Shown piece by piece: positions 7,859 to 16,641 of a DNA stretch of 64,000 nucleotides. Source of the stretch: Comamonas thiooxydans (GTDB lineage: Bacteria > Pseudomonadota > Gammaproteobacteria > Burkholderiales > Burkholderiaceae_C); the NCBI RefSeq assembly GCF_002157685.2, contig NZ_AP026738.1, forward strand, positions 4,836,001 through 4,900,000. Direction: 5' to 3'. The translations under genes were made by a program, and so were the position numbers. The notes under the pieces are model-generated. The model did no database searches, had not been told where the DNA came from, and saw nothing but the letters and a program-made list of their open reading frames with translations. Within the stretch, counting starts at the first letter, position 1. Every line of letters begins with the position of its first letter.

Positions 7859-9184
7859 TTACTGCTCGGCCCGGCCACGCCACATATCCCATGCCAGCGT
7901 GAGTCCCACGCCGACATCGCGCAGCGGGCGCGGCGGGATGTAGTTGGCAGTGCCCTCGACGAGGAAGTCGTCGATCAGCGGGTTCTTGCGGCCCAGCGCC
8001 AGGTCGGCGATCAGCATGCCGGCAGCGGTGTGGCGCACGATGCCCGAGCCGTTGCAGCAGGACGCTGCCCAGGCGTTGTCGCCAATCCGGCCAAAGGCGG
8101 GCGCATGGTTGTGCGAGACCGCCAGCCAGCCCATCCAGAAATGCTCGAGCTCGATGGCCCCGAGTTGTGGAAAGCGGCGGCGCAACAGCGCCTGGTTCAT
8201 GGCTCTGGCCTTAGCGCGGCGCCCGTCAGTGGTGCGCAGGCTGGGTGAATACTCGAACCCCTGGCGGATCATCAGCCGCCGGTCGTGCGTCAGGCGTACC
8301 GTGGAACCCGCCACACCATGCGCGGGCGTCACCCCCCAGGCGGCATCCGTTCCCAGCTGGGCGATCTGGGCATCGCTGAGCGGGTGAGTGAGGCTGGCGA
8401 ACAGCAGAATCGGTACCTGGCGCTCCTGGTAGACGCCGAATGACTGCGAGAACGCATTGACGGCCAAAATGGCCTTGCGCGCACGGATGCTGCCCTGGGC
8501 CGTACGGACAAAGGGAGCCGCACCTTCGAGCTTCGCCTCGATGACCGGCGAGTTCTCGAACAGTTGCACCTGGGACGGCAGGCTGTCGGCCAGACCACGC
8601 ACCAGCGCCGCGGGATTCATGAGGCGGGTGCCCGGCGTGTAGACCGCTGCCGCGTAGTAATCGGAGCCTATGCGCTGGCGCAGCGCATCACGGTCCAGGT
8701 ATTCATGGGGCTCCTGCCAGGCATCCAGATTGCGTGCATAGGGCTTGAGCGACTTCTGCGCCACCTCCTCCGTCACTGCCACGTGGTAGCGGCCGCGCTT
8801 TTGCCAGCCACAGGAGATGCTGTGCTCAGTCACTGCCCGCTCCAGGGCATCCACGGCAAAGCGGTTGACGCGGATCACGCGGCGGCCCGCCTCCACGGCG
8901 GCGTCCGATGGCGCCGAGCTGTGCGGCAGATCAATCGCGAAGCCCGAGTTGCGGCCCGAGGCGTTCTCCCCCACCACGCCCGCATCCACCACAGCGATGG
9001 AAGCATCAGGTTGCTGTTGTGCCAGCTGGCGTGCTGCCGCTAGCCCCGCATAGCCGGCGCCCACGATGACCCAGTCCACCGCCACATCGCCCTGCAGCTG
9101 CGCCTTCGGCTGGCGAGTTCCCAGCAGCGCGCTCCATCCATTGGTGCGGTCGTCGGCGGGAAGGCGGTAAACAGAGCGTGACAT
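7859..9184 (-). CDS. FAD-dependent amine/amino acid oxidase (DadA/PuuB-like)
   Basis: A 441-residue DAO-type flavoprotein. The FAD dinucleotide-binding motif VIVGAGYAGLAAARQL lies at about residue 40-55. It continues with ENASGRNSGF, typical of the PuuB/YcjA/OrdL branch that oxidises primary or secondary amines. The C-terminal flavin loop CCNGSGIVRHTAAGMLIADL is present. I start at the ATG at 9184 (MSRSVYRLPAD), since the upstream extension reads into the promoter region. It is the promoter-proximal gene of the leftward set with permease, RidA and HPPD. It is divergent from a TetR gene with a palindrome in between. It probably yields an imine that RidA and water convert to a keto acid; this is an inference. 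Confidence 0.85.
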   Translation of the reverse strand: MSRSVYRLPADDRTNGWSALLGTRQPKAQLQGDVAVDWVIVGAGYAGLAAARQLAQQQPDASIAVVDAGVVGENASGRNSGFAIDLPHSSAPSDAAVEAGRRVIRVNRFAVDALERAVTEHSISCGWQKRGRYHVAVTEEVAQKSLKPYARNLDAWQEPHEYLDRDALRQRIGSDYYAAAVYTPGTRLMNPAALVRGLADSLPSQVQLFENSPVIEAKLEGAAPFVRTAQGSIRARKAILAVNAFSQSFGVYQERQVPILLFASLTHPLSDAQIAQLGTDAAWGVTPAHGVAGSTVRLTHDRRLMIRQGFEYSPSLRTTDGRRAKARAMNQALLRRRFPQLGAIELEHFWMGWLAVSHNHAPAFGRIGDNAWAASCCNGSGIVRHTAAGMLIADLALGRKNPLIDDFLVEGTANYIPPRPLRDVGVGLTLAWDMWRGRAEQ

Positions 9185-9274
9185 GGCGGTTTCCAATAAG
9201 AGCCCTCGGAAGCTGACTCGCTCTCCAAGGTCGCTGATGAACAACAATGGAGGCGGAGTCTAAAACATAAAACA

Positions 9275-9288
9275 TTAAACGTTTAATC
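9275..9288. promoter_or_regulatory. Perfect 14-bp palindrome, candidate TetR operator
   Basis: ATTAAACGTTTAAT is a perfect inverted repeat in an AT-rich patch between the divergent oxidoreductase and TetR genes, 91 bp upstream of the oxidoreductase start. Its position and symmetry are what is expected of an operator for the neighbouring TetR-family protein. Confidence 0.55.
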
Positions 9289-9412
9289 TTTATTTATCAT
9301 GGATTACCCGAAGGTGGAATTACCCAGGCAGGCCCATCCAGCCATCAGTGCCGGAGCGTGTAGCATCTGGTGTGGTGCGTCATCGACGCCTTATGAATCA
9401 CACACGCAGCCC

Positions 9413-10048
9413 ATGAATCAAACAGGAAGCAAAACCGCCCCCCGCCGTACCCAGGCAGAACGCAGTCAGACCACCCAGCGCAAGATCATCAAATCCGCCA
9501 TACGGCTGCTACAGAAGGTTGGGTTTCAGCAGACCAATCTGCAGGAAATTGCGCGTGGCGCCAAAGTCACGCTGGGGGCGGTGCAGCACCAATTCGGCAG
9601 TCGCCAGGCGCTGATGGAGCAGGTGGTCGATGAAATCATGGCGCCGCTGGCGGCTGCGGGCGCAGGCTGGCCCGAGGATGCCGCGCAACTGCCGCTGGAG
9701 CCGCGCGCTCGCGAATTCGTGCGCAGGGCCTGGCAAAGCGTCTATGCCCAACCCAGCTATGTGGCGACCTGGAGCATGTTTTTCGGCTGCAAGAGCACAC
9801 CGCTATTCGAGCGCATCAACGCGCACCGCTCCCAGCATGACCCCGCCTCCTTCGAGCACTTCGTGAAGGTTTTCCCGGAAATCGCCGAGCGCCATCCTCA
9901 GCCCAGCCACTTTGCATCTGTGGTGTTTGCTGCGCTGCGAGGCCTGGCCGTCATGCGCCTGTTCGAGATCGACGATGCAGCAGCCGAGCATCAGTTGGAG
10001 GTGATCTCCCAGATGATCGTGAACGCAGGCACGATCAACCAGGCTTGA
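9413..10048 (+). CDS. TetR-family transcriptional regulator
   Basis: A 211-residue regulator. The N-terminal TetR helix-turn-helix spans about residues 22-68 (KIIKSAIRLLQKVGFQQTNL, then EIARGAKVTLGAVQHQFGSR). The remainder is the ligand-binding helical domain. I start at the ATG at 9413 (MNQTGSKTAPRR); an in-frame extension back to 9299 is possible but unlikely. It is divergent from the oxidase-permease-RidA-HPPD set, and a perfect palindrome lies in the shared region. It therefore probably represses that set and itself, responding to a substrate such as an amino acid or amine (inferred). Confidence 0.88.
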   Translation: MNQTGSKTAPRRTQAERSQTTQRKIIKSAIRLLQKVGFQQTNLQEIARGAKVTLGAVQHQFGSRQALMEQVVDEIMAPLAAAGAGWPEDAAQLPLEPRAREFVRRAWQSVYAQPSYVATWSMFFGCKSTPLFERINAHRSQHDPASFEHFVKVFPEIAERHPQPSHFASVVFAALRGLAVMRLFEIDDAAAEHQLEVISQMIVNAGTINQA

Positions 10049-10125
10049 GCCGCAGGCAGCAGCGACTTTCACCCCCTGAACAAGCCAGGCCCATATTAGA
10101 AATATCGGCTTGAAATGCTTTATTT

Positions 10126-10150
10126 ACAAGCGCTTTATGCTATCAAATAT
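10126..10150. repeat. AT-rich element, copy b (GCGC-N5-GCTAT)
   Basis: AAGCGCT, then four bases, then GCTATCAAAT, in the gap between the convergent TetR and EamA genes. It has the same spacing as the other copies. Confidence 0.7.
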
Positions 10151-10161
10151 GGGAGCCAACC

Positions 10162-11058
10162 TCAGCTTGACCGACGCCCCCAGTTCATCACGGCTGTACC
10201 CAGCACCGCCATGGCGCCGCCGAGCACCATGGAGCCTTCAATGCTCTCGCCCAGCAGCAGGGCCGAAAGCAGCACACCGATCACCGGCACCAGCGTGATA
10301 TAGCCTGAGGCCGCACCTGCGCCCAGCGATTTGACGCCCGCGAAGTACCAGGCATAGGCCAGGGCCGTGGATCCATAGGCCATGAAGACCATGGCAGTCC
10401 AGGCAGTGCCGCTGGCCTGAAATGCCGAAACCAGCCCCTGCGGGCCTTCCAGCACCAGGCTGGTGGCCAGAAGCAGCAAGGCGCCGAAAATGGAAGTCAC
10501 CGTGGTCGCAGCCAGCGCATCCACGCCTGCCAGCATGGCGCGGCCAATCAGTGTGTAGCAAACCCAGCAGGCCACGCAGCCCAGAATCAGCATCTCGCCC
10601 GCTCCCACCGTTCCGTTGAGCAATTGCATGGGATCGCCATGCGAGATGACCACCACGGCACCGCAGGCCGCCAGCAACATGCCCAGGGCAATGGTGGCGT
10701 TGATGCGCTCCTTGAAAAGCCACACCGCAAACGCCAGCGTGACCACCGGATTGAGCGTAATGAGCAACGCCGCCTTGCCCGCAGGCAGATGCTGCAGACC
10801 TGTGAGGAAAAAACTGGCGTAGCCAAACACCCCGGTCGCGCCTGCGGCAAACATGCCCAGCCAGGTTTTGACAGGCCAGTGCCTGAGAGCACCCAGCCCG
10901 CCCGAGAAATACAGCCAGGGCAGCAACAGGGTCGCAGCCAGCAAAAAGCGCAGCGCCGATGCCGCCAGCGGCGGCATATTGAGCGCCAGAATGCGGCCTG
11001 CCGGCCAGGAAGCGCCCCACATCAGGGCCATGCCCAGAAGACGCAGATGTGCGCTCAT
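10162..11058 (-). CDS. EamA/DMT-family transporter
   Basis: A roughly 298-residue inner-membrane protein with ten predicted helices in two EamA repeats of about 140 residues. The first repeat contains MALMWGASWPAGRILALN and the second GCVACWVCYTLIGRAML. Such drug/metabolite-superfamily proteins usually export amino acids or other metabolites; the substrate is unknown. The start is uncertain: ATG at 11058 gives MSAHLRLLGMAL, which matches relatives, while ATG at 11088 adds ten residues. It converges with the TetR gene. Confidence 0.85.
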   Translation of the reverse strand: MSAHLRLLGMALMWGASWPAGRILALNMPPLAASALRFLLAATLLLPWLYFSGGLGALRHWPVKTWLGMFAAGATGVFGYASFFLTGLQHLPAGKAALLITLNPVVTLAFAVWLFKERINATIALGMLLAACGAVVVISHGDPMQLLNGTVGAGEMLILGCVACWVCYTLIGRAMLAGVDALAATTVTSIFGALLLLATSLVLEGPQGLVSAFQASGTAWTAMVFMAYGSTALAYAWYFAGVKSLGAGAASGYITLVPVIGVLLSALLLGESIEGSMVLGGAMAVLGTAVMNWGRRSS

Positions 11059-11216
11059 CAAAGAGCTCTTGACGGATTCGGAAGTCATGAAGATAGCCAA
11101 CAAAAAAACCGCGGCCATTCGATCGCGGGCAGCGGCTCAGATCAGGGATCTGAAGACCCAATATACCCGCAACACATTCCGGATGGGTGCATGCCGCTAC
11201 CGTCTGGCGCACTGCG

Positions 11217-11456
11217 CTATGCCTGCACAGGCCTCAGCAGCGCGGCATGCTTGTGCAACGCATCGCGCACCAGAGGCCGCAGCTGCGCAGCCTCGGAAGG
11301 CTCATTCAAAGCCGCCAGGATGCGAAGCCGCATCCGCGGCTCCCAGAACTTCTGAATATGCTGGGCCACACCATCCAGCGCCTCGTCATGCTCTGGCATG
11401 GCCTCAAAGAACTCGGCTATGCGATTGGCCATGCGGATCAGGTTGTTCACATCCAT
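11217..11456 (-). CDS. fdsD: NAD-dependent formate dehydrogenase, delta subunit
   Basis: A 79-residue protein of the FdsD family, a small subunit needed for assembly or activity of the soluble molybdenum formate dehydrogenase. It shows the family pattern LIRMANRIAEFFEAMPEHDEA, an IQKFWEPRMR motif and a short helical C-terminus. Its ATG overlaps the stop codon of the alpha subunit gene by one base (TGATG), so translation is probably coupled; a GTG one codon upstream is an alternative start. In the usual order fdsGBACD, the chaperone gene fdsC lies between A and D, but here A and D are directly joined. Confidence 0.9.
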   Translation of the reverse strand: MDVNNLIRMANRIAEFFEAMPEHDEALDGVAQHIQKFWEPRMRLRILAALNEPSEAAQLRPLVRDALHKHAALLRPVQA

Positions 11457-14371
11457 CACTGACTTCCCATCTCCAGCTGAGCTGCAGCCAGATGACCGAG
11501 CTGCTGGTCGTTGAAACGCCTGTAGCCCTGCTGCCAGCTTGAAGGCTGCGCCACGGGCAATACCTGCACGGCCGTCACCTTGTACTCTGGGCAGTTGGTG
11601 GCCCAGTCCGAACTGTCGGTGGTGATCACATTCGCGCCCGACTCGGGGAAATGGAAGGTGGTGTAGACCACGCCGGGCTGTATGCGCTCTGTCACCGTGG
11701 CGCGCAAAACCGTCTGGCCGGAGCGGCTTTCAATGCCCACCCAGTCGCCATCGCGGATGCCACGGTCCTGTGCGTCATGCGGATGAATCTCCAGCCTGTC
11801 CTCGCCATGCCACTGGCTGTTGGCCGTGCGCCGCGTCTGCGCGCCCACGTTGTACTGCGAGAGAATGCGCCCCGTGGTCAGCAGCAGCGGAAAGCGCTGC
11901 GTGACTTTTTCATCGGTGGCCACGTACTGGGTGATGATGAAGCGGCCCTTGCCACGCACGAATCTATCCTGGTGCATGATGGCCGTGCCCGCCTCTTCGG
12001 TGCCCTCGTTGCAGGGCCACTGCACGCTGCCCAGCCGCTCTATCTTCTCGTAGCTCACGCCCGCGAAAGTCGGAGTCAGGGCCGCGATCTCGGCCATGAT
12101 CTCGCGCGGATGGGCGTAGTTCATGGGGTAGCCCAGCGCCTTGGACAGCAGTTGCGTCACTTCCCAGTCGGCATAGCCAGCCAGCGGCTGCATGAGCTGG
12201 GTCACGCGCGAGATGCGGCGCTCGGCATTGGTGAACGTGCCGTCCTTTTCCATGAAGGACGATCCGGGCAGGAACACGTGGGCGTACTTGGCGGTTTCGT
12301 TGAGGAAGATGTCCTGCACCACCACGCACTCCATGGCCGACAGCGCTGCCGTCACATGCTGGGTGTTGGGGTCGGACTGCACGATGTCCTCGCCCTCGCA
12401 GTACAGGCCCATGAAGCTGCCTTCCAGCGCGGCCTCGAACATATTGGGAATGCGCAAGCCCGGCTCGGGACTGAGCTTCACGCCCCAGGCGCCTTCAAAC
12501 TCGGCTCTGGTGATGCTGTCCGAGATATGGCGATAGCCCGGCAGCTCGTGCGGAAAGCTGCCCATGTCGCAGGAGCCCTGGACATTGTTCTGCCCGCGCA
12601 AGGGATTGACGCCCACGCCTTCGCGACCCACATTGCCCGTGGCCATGGCCAGATTGGCAATGCCCATGACCATGGTCGAGCCCTGCGCATGTTCGGTCAC
12701 GCCCAGGCCGTAGTAGATGGCCGAGTTGACCTGCCTGCCTGCGGGATGATCCATCGCCCCTCGCGCATACAGCCGCGCCGCGCCGCGCACCAGCTCGGGA
12801 GCCACGCCGGTGATGTCGGCCGTGGCCTCGGGCGAGTTCTCCGGCCTGGCGACGAACTCCTTCCATTGCGCAAAGGACTTGGCGTCGCAGCGCTCGTCAA
12901 TATAGGCATCGGCCAGCCAGCCCTCGGTGACGATCACATGGGCCAGCGCCGTGATCATGGCCACATTGGTGCCGGGCTTCAGCTGCAGGTGGTAGTCGGC
13001 CTTGACATGGGGCGAGCTGACGAGTTCGATCTCGCGCGGGTCGATCACGATCAGGCCGGCGCCGGCACGCCGAGCGTCGCCACGCAGGCGCTTTTTCATG
13101 CGCGAGCCGAACACCGGGTGCGCGGCCGTGGGATTGGCGCCGATCACCATGATCACATCGGAGTGCTCGACCGACTTGAAGGTCTGCGTGCCGGCCGAGG
13201 TGCCATAGGTCTGGCCCAGACCATAGCCCGTGGGCGAGTGACAGACGCGCGCGCAGGTATCGACATTGTTGTTGCCGAAGGCCGCGCGGATCAGCTTTTG
13301 CACCAGATAGGTTTCCTCGTTGGTGCAGCGCGACGAGGTGATGCCGCCAATCGAGTCCCTGCCGTGCTTGGCCTGGATGCGGCGGAATTCGCTCGCCGCA
13401 TGGGCTATCGCCTCCTCCCAGCTCACTTCGCGCCAGGGGTCGGTGATCTTTGCACGGATCATGGGTTGGGTGATGCGGTCCTTGTGCGTGGCATAGCCCC
13501 AGGCAAAACGCCCCTTGACGCAGGCATGGCCTTCGTTGGCCTTGCCGTCCTTCCAGGGCACCATGCGCACCACCTGCTCGCCCTTCATCTCGGCCTTGAA
13601 GCCGCAGCCCACGCCGCAGTACGCACAGGTGGTGATCTCACTGTGCTCGCTCTGGCCCAGCTCGACCACGGTCTTTTCCTGCAAAGTGGCCGTGGGGCAG
13701 GCCTGCACACAGGCGCCGCAGCTCACGCAGTCGCTGGCCATGAAGCCATCGCCCTGGCCTGCCGTGATGCGCGACTCGAAACCGCGTCCGCTGATCGTCA
13801 GAGCAAACGTGCCCTGCGTTTCCTCGCAGGCGCGCACGCAGCGATTGCAGACAATGCACTTGCTGGGGTCGTAGTTGAAATACGGGTTGGAGGTATCAAC
13901 CTCGGCCCTGGCCTCGCCCTTGAAGTGGTTGGCTCCATCCATGCCATAGCGCACCTCGCGCAGGCCGACCACTCCGGCCATGTCCTGCAGCTCGCAGTCG
14001 CCGTTGGACGAGCAGGTCAGGCAATCGAGCGGGTGGTCGGAGATATAGAGTTCCATCACGCCCTTGCGCAGCTCCTGCAGCTGCGGGCTCTGGGTGCGCA
14101 CGTTCATGCCTGCTTCGGCAGGCGTGGTGCAGGACGCGGGAAAGCCCTTGCGCCCCTCGATCTGCACCAGGCACAGCCGGCAGGAACCAAAGGGTTCCAA
14201 CGAATCCGTGGCGCAGAGCTTGGGCACCTTGATGCCGCCATCGACGGCGGCGCGCATCAGCGATGTGCCCTTGGGCACGGTGACCTCGCGGCCGTCGATA
14301 TGCAGTGTGACCAGTTCCTCGGACAGGCTGGCAGGCGTTCCGCAATCGGTGTTCTTCAGATGTTCCAGCAT
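11456..14371 (-). CDS. fdsA: NAD-dependent formate dehydrogenase, alpha (catalytic) subunit
   Basis: A 971-residue molybdenum subunit of the soluble NAD+-linked formate dehydrogenase, oxidising formate to CO2 in the cytoplasm. Domains in order: an N-terminal 2Fe-2S ferredoxin fold (GSCRLCLVQIEG), the His-ligated NuoG-type cluster (HPLDCLTC), two 4Fe-4S sites (CIVCNRCVRAC and CVSCGACVQACPT), the Mo-proximal 4Fe-4S motif (CAYCGVGCGFK) and the bis-MGD core. The Mo ligand Cys377 and catalytic His378 sit in RVCHSPTG. The C-terminal part is the molydopterin-dinucleotide-binding domain. Electrons pass to the fused B subunit encoded 10 bp upstream. A very long antisense frame covers this gene but looks like a codon-bias artefact. 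Confidence 0.96.
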   Translation of the reverse strand: MLEHLKNTDCGTPASLSEELVTLHIDGREVTVPKGTSLMRAAVDGGIKVPKLCATDSLEPFGSCRLCLVQIEGRKGFPASCTTPAEAGMNVRTQSPQLQELRKGVMELYISDHPLDCLTCSSNGDCELQDMAGVVGLREVRYGMDGANHFKGEARAEVDTSNPYFNYDPSKCIVCNRCVRACEETQGTFALTISGRGFESRITAGQGDGFMASDCVSCGACVQACPTATLQEKTVVELGQSEHSEITTCAYCGVGCGFKAEMKGEQVVRMVPWKDGKANEGHACVKGRFAWGYATHKDRITQPMIRAKITDPWREVSWEEAIAHAASEFRRIQAKHGRDSIGGITSSRCTNEETYLVQKLIRAAFGNNNVDTCARVCHSPTGYGLGQTYGTSAGTQTFKSVEHSDVIMVIGANPTAAHPVFGSRMKKRLRGDARRAGAGLIVIDPREIELVSSPHVKADYHLQLKPGTNVAMITALAHVIVTEGWLADAYIDERCDAKSFAQWKEFVARPENSPEATADITGVAPELVRGAARLYARGAMDHPAGRQVNSAIYYGLGVTEHAQGSTMVMGIANLAMATGNVGREGVGVNPLRGQNNVQGSCDMGSFPHELPGYRHISDSITRAEFEGAWGVKLSPEPGLRIPNMFEAALEGSFMGLYCEGEDIVQSDPNTQHVTAALSAMECVVVQDIFLNETAKYAHVFLPGSSFMEKDGTFTNAERRISRVTQLMQPLAGYADWEVTQLLSKALGYPMNYAHPREIMAEIAALTPTFAGVSYEKIERLGSVQWPCNEGTEEAGTAIMHQDRFVRGKGRFIITQYVATDEKVTQRFPLLLTTGRILSQYNVGAQTRRTANSQWHGEDRLEIHPHDAQDRGIRDGDWVGIESRSGQTVLRATVTERIQPGVVYTTFHFPESGANVITTDSSDWATNCPEYKVTAVQVLPVAQPSSWQQGYRRFNDQQLGHLAAAQLEMGSQ

Positions 14372-14381
14372 GGCTCTCTCC

Positions 14382-16526
14382 TCAGGCGGGGTTCACGGTC
14401 TGCACGGGCTCGATACCGAAATCGGCCGGATAGTGCTGCAGCGCAGAGCGCACCGGATAGGGGGTCATGCCGCCCATGGCGCACAGGCTGCCGTGCTGCA
14501 TGGTGTCGCACAGGCTCTCGAGCAGCGCCACATTGGCCGCATGCTCGGCGCCGCCTTGACGCGTGATGCGGTCTATCACCTCCACTCCCCGCGTGGAGCC
14601 GATGCGGCAGGGCGTGCACTTGCCGCAGGACTCGATGGCGCAGAACTCCATGGCATAGCGCGCCAGCTGCGCCATATCGGCCCGATCGTCATGCACGACC
14701 AGACCGCCATGGCCGACCACATTGCCCTTGCCGGCATAGGCCTCATAGTCCAGCGGATCATCCCAGTCCTCGGGCGCCACATAGCTGCCCAGCGGGCCGC
14801 CCACCTGAATGGCCTTGACGGGGCGGCCGCTGGCCGTACCGCCGCCAAAGTCCTGCACCAGCTCGCGCAGCGTGAGGCCGAAGGCTTTTTCCACCAGTCC
14901 GCCTTGCGCAATATTGCCTGCCAGCTGGAACGGCAGTGTGCCGCGCGAGCGGCCCATGCCATAGCCCTGATAGAAGGCCGCGCCCCTGGCAAGGATGATG
15001 GGCACGGTCGCCAGCGTGATCACATTGTTGATGACCGTGGGCTTGCCGAACAGGCCTTCGATCGCGGGCAGCGGCGGCTTGGCGCGCACAATGCCGCGCT
15101 TGCCTTCGATGCTCTCCAGCATGGCGGTCTCTTCGCCGCAGACATAGCTGCCCGCGCCCTTGCGCACCTGCAGATAGAACGCCTTGCCGCTGCCGGCCAC
15201 ATTGCCGCCCAGCCAGCCCGCGGCACTGGCACGTGCAATCGCCTCGTTCAGCACCGCAATCGAGTGCGGATACTCGCTGCGCACATAGATGTAGCCCTGA
15301 GTCGCTCCCACGGCCAGACTTGCGATCGCCATGCCTTCGATCAGGCAGAACGGGTCGCCCTCCATCAGCAGACGGTCGGCGAACGTGCCCGAATCGCCTT
15401 CGTCGGCATTGCAGGCAATGTATTTCTGCGGCACTGTTCCCGCACTTTCTGCAGCCGCAACGGTCTTCCATTTGATCCCTGCGGGAAATGCCGCCCCGCC
15501 GCGACCGCGCAGGCCGGAGTCCAGCACCTGCTGGACGATGGCTTCGGGCGCCATGGCCGCAGCGGCCCTGAGGCCTTGCCAGCCGCCATGGGCCTCGTAG
15601 TCCCGCAGACTCAGCGGATCGACGATGCCCACGCGTGCAAAAGTCAGACGTTCCTGCCGTGCCAGATAAGGCATCTGCTCGGTCAGCCCATGGCATAGCG
15701 CATGGGGCCGTCCCTGCAGCATGCCGGCATCCAGCAGACCCGGCACATCAGCCGCCTGGACCGGGCCGTAGGCCACACGGCCCTGTGCAGTCTCGACCTC
15801 GACCAGGGTCTCCAGCCACAGCAAGCCGCGCGAGCCGTTGCGCACCAACTCCACCGTCAGGCCTCGCGCCGCGCACCCGCGCTGCAGCGCCTGGGCCACC
15901 GCATCCGCGCCCACGGCCAGGGCAGCGGCATCGCGCGGCACATAGATGCGCACCGCATCGACAGCTTCATTTTCGATAGCTGCCTGCGCTTTATCTGAAT
16001 TGGTTTCAAGCTGATTTTGCTGTATTTCTTCCAGCAAGGCGTCGAGCCGGTCCGCAGTCATCCGTGCATGGACTTCGCTCTCGTCGACCATCACGGCCGG
16101 CGACTGGGCGCACAGCCCCAGGCAGTAAACAGGCTCCAGCGTCACGCTGCCATCGGCACTCGTGCCATGGGCCTGGCAACCCAGTGTCTCTTGCGCATGG
16201 GCGAACAGTGCATCGCCGCCACGCGACTTGCAGGCTTCGGCCCGGCAGATCTGGATCAGCGTCCTGCCATGCGGCTGCTCGCGCAAATGCGGGTAATAGC
16301 TGACAACACCATGGACCTCGGCACGCGAAAGATTCAGAGCCTCGGCAATGACTGGCACGGCAGCACGCGGGATGAAGCCCAGCCTGTCCTGCAGGGAATG
16401 CAGCAACGGCAGCAAACCACCGGGTTCCTGGCCAAAGCGGGCCAGACAGTGCGTCAGGGCGTCCTGCTGTTCGGGGCTGAGCAGCGGCGCAGACTCCTGC
16501 GGCTGCGCAATAGGGTGATAGGGCAT
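14382..16526 (-). CDS. fdsB: Formate dehydrogenase fused gamma-beta subunit (FdsG-FdsB)
   Basis: A single 714-residue protein joins two subunits that are separate in many relatives. Residues 1-170 are FdsG/NuoE-like, with a thioredoxin-type 2Fe-2S centre from CRAEACKSRG and CLGLCAQSP. Residues 192-714 are FdsB/NuoF-like, with the NADH/FMN loop GLRGRGGAAFPAGIKW, SYVCGEETAMLESIEG, and the 4Fe-4S motif ESCGKCTPCRIG. It passes electrons from FdsA to NAD+. The linker (about residues 172-191, ETNSDKAQAAIENEAVD) is encoded by a copy of the dispersed AT-rich repeat. Fusions of NuoE- and NuoF-like parts are known in some formate dehydrogenases. It is the first gene of the fds operon, downstream of a LysR gene. 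Confidence 0.95.
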   Translation of the reverse strand: MPYHPIAQPQESAPLLSPEQQDALTHCLARFGQEPGGLLPLLHSLQDRLGFIPRAAVPVIAEALNLSRAEVHGVVSYYPHLREQPHGRTLIQICRAEACKSRGGDALFAHAQETLGCQAHGTSADGSVTLEPVYCLGLCAQSPAVMVDESEVHARMTADRLDALLEEIQQNQLETNSDKAQAAIENEAVDAVRIYVPRDAAALAVGADAVAQALQRGCAARGLTVELVRNGSRGLLWLETLVEVETAQGRVAYGPVQAADVPGLLDAGMLQGRPHALCHGLTEQMPYLARQERLTFARVGIVDPLSLRDYEAHGGWQGLRAAAAMAPEAIVQQVLDSGLRGRGGAAFPAGIKWKTVAAAESAGTVPQKYIACNADEGDSGTFADRLLMEGDPFCLIEGMAIASLAVGATQGYIYVRSEYPHSIAVLNEAIARASAAGWLGGNVAGSGKAFYLQVRKGAGSYVCGEETAMLESIEGKRGIVRAKPPLPAIEGLFGKPTVINNVITLATVPIILARGAAFYQGYGMGRSRGTLPFQLAGNIAQGGLVEKAFGLTLRELVQDFGGGTASGRPVKAIQVGGPLGSYVAPEDWDDPLDYEAYAGKGNVVGHGGLVVHDDRADMAQLARYAMEFCAIESCGKCTPCRIGSTRGVEVIDRITRQGGAEHAANVALLESLCDTMQHGSLCAMGGMTPYPVRSALQHYPADFGIEPVQTVNPA
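15971..15995. repeat. AT-rich element, copy c, inside the FdsG-FdsB linker
   Basis: TTTCGATAGC, four bases, TGCGCTTTATC on the + strand. It is the reverse orientation of the intergenic element and keeps the GCGC-N5-GCTAT spacing. It encodes about residues 178-186 of the fused subunit, exactly at the domain junction. It is the only copy found inside a gene. Confidence 0.65.
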
Positions 16527-16544
16527 GGGGCGACCTTGTTATGA

Positions 16545-16641
16545 GGGCGCACCAGCGCCCTTTGTCTCATGCCGTATTTCAGCCCCGGCCGTATCTCAGG
16601 TCAAATTCTTTGAATTGATGACGCGATTCAAATTGCAAATC
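16545..16641. promoter_or_regulatory. fds operon upstream region with candidate LysR sites
   Basis: The gap between the LysR stop and the fdsGB start holds a GGGCGC-ACCA-GCGCCC hairpin (16545-16560, in the leader), an AATTC-TTT-GAATT palindrome (16604-16616), and an imperfect dyad GATTCAAATTGCAAATC (16625-16641) that fits the loose T-N11-A pattern. The AT-rich dyads are reasonable binding sites for the adjacent LysR protein. No test is possible from one sequence. Confidence 0.35.

Noticed and set aside
11651..14566. A 971-codon open frame antisense to fdsA
   Set aside because: It mirrors a well-supported gene, is low in complexity and rich in Ala, Gly, His and Arg, and arises from strong third-position G/C bias. 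No family resemblance.
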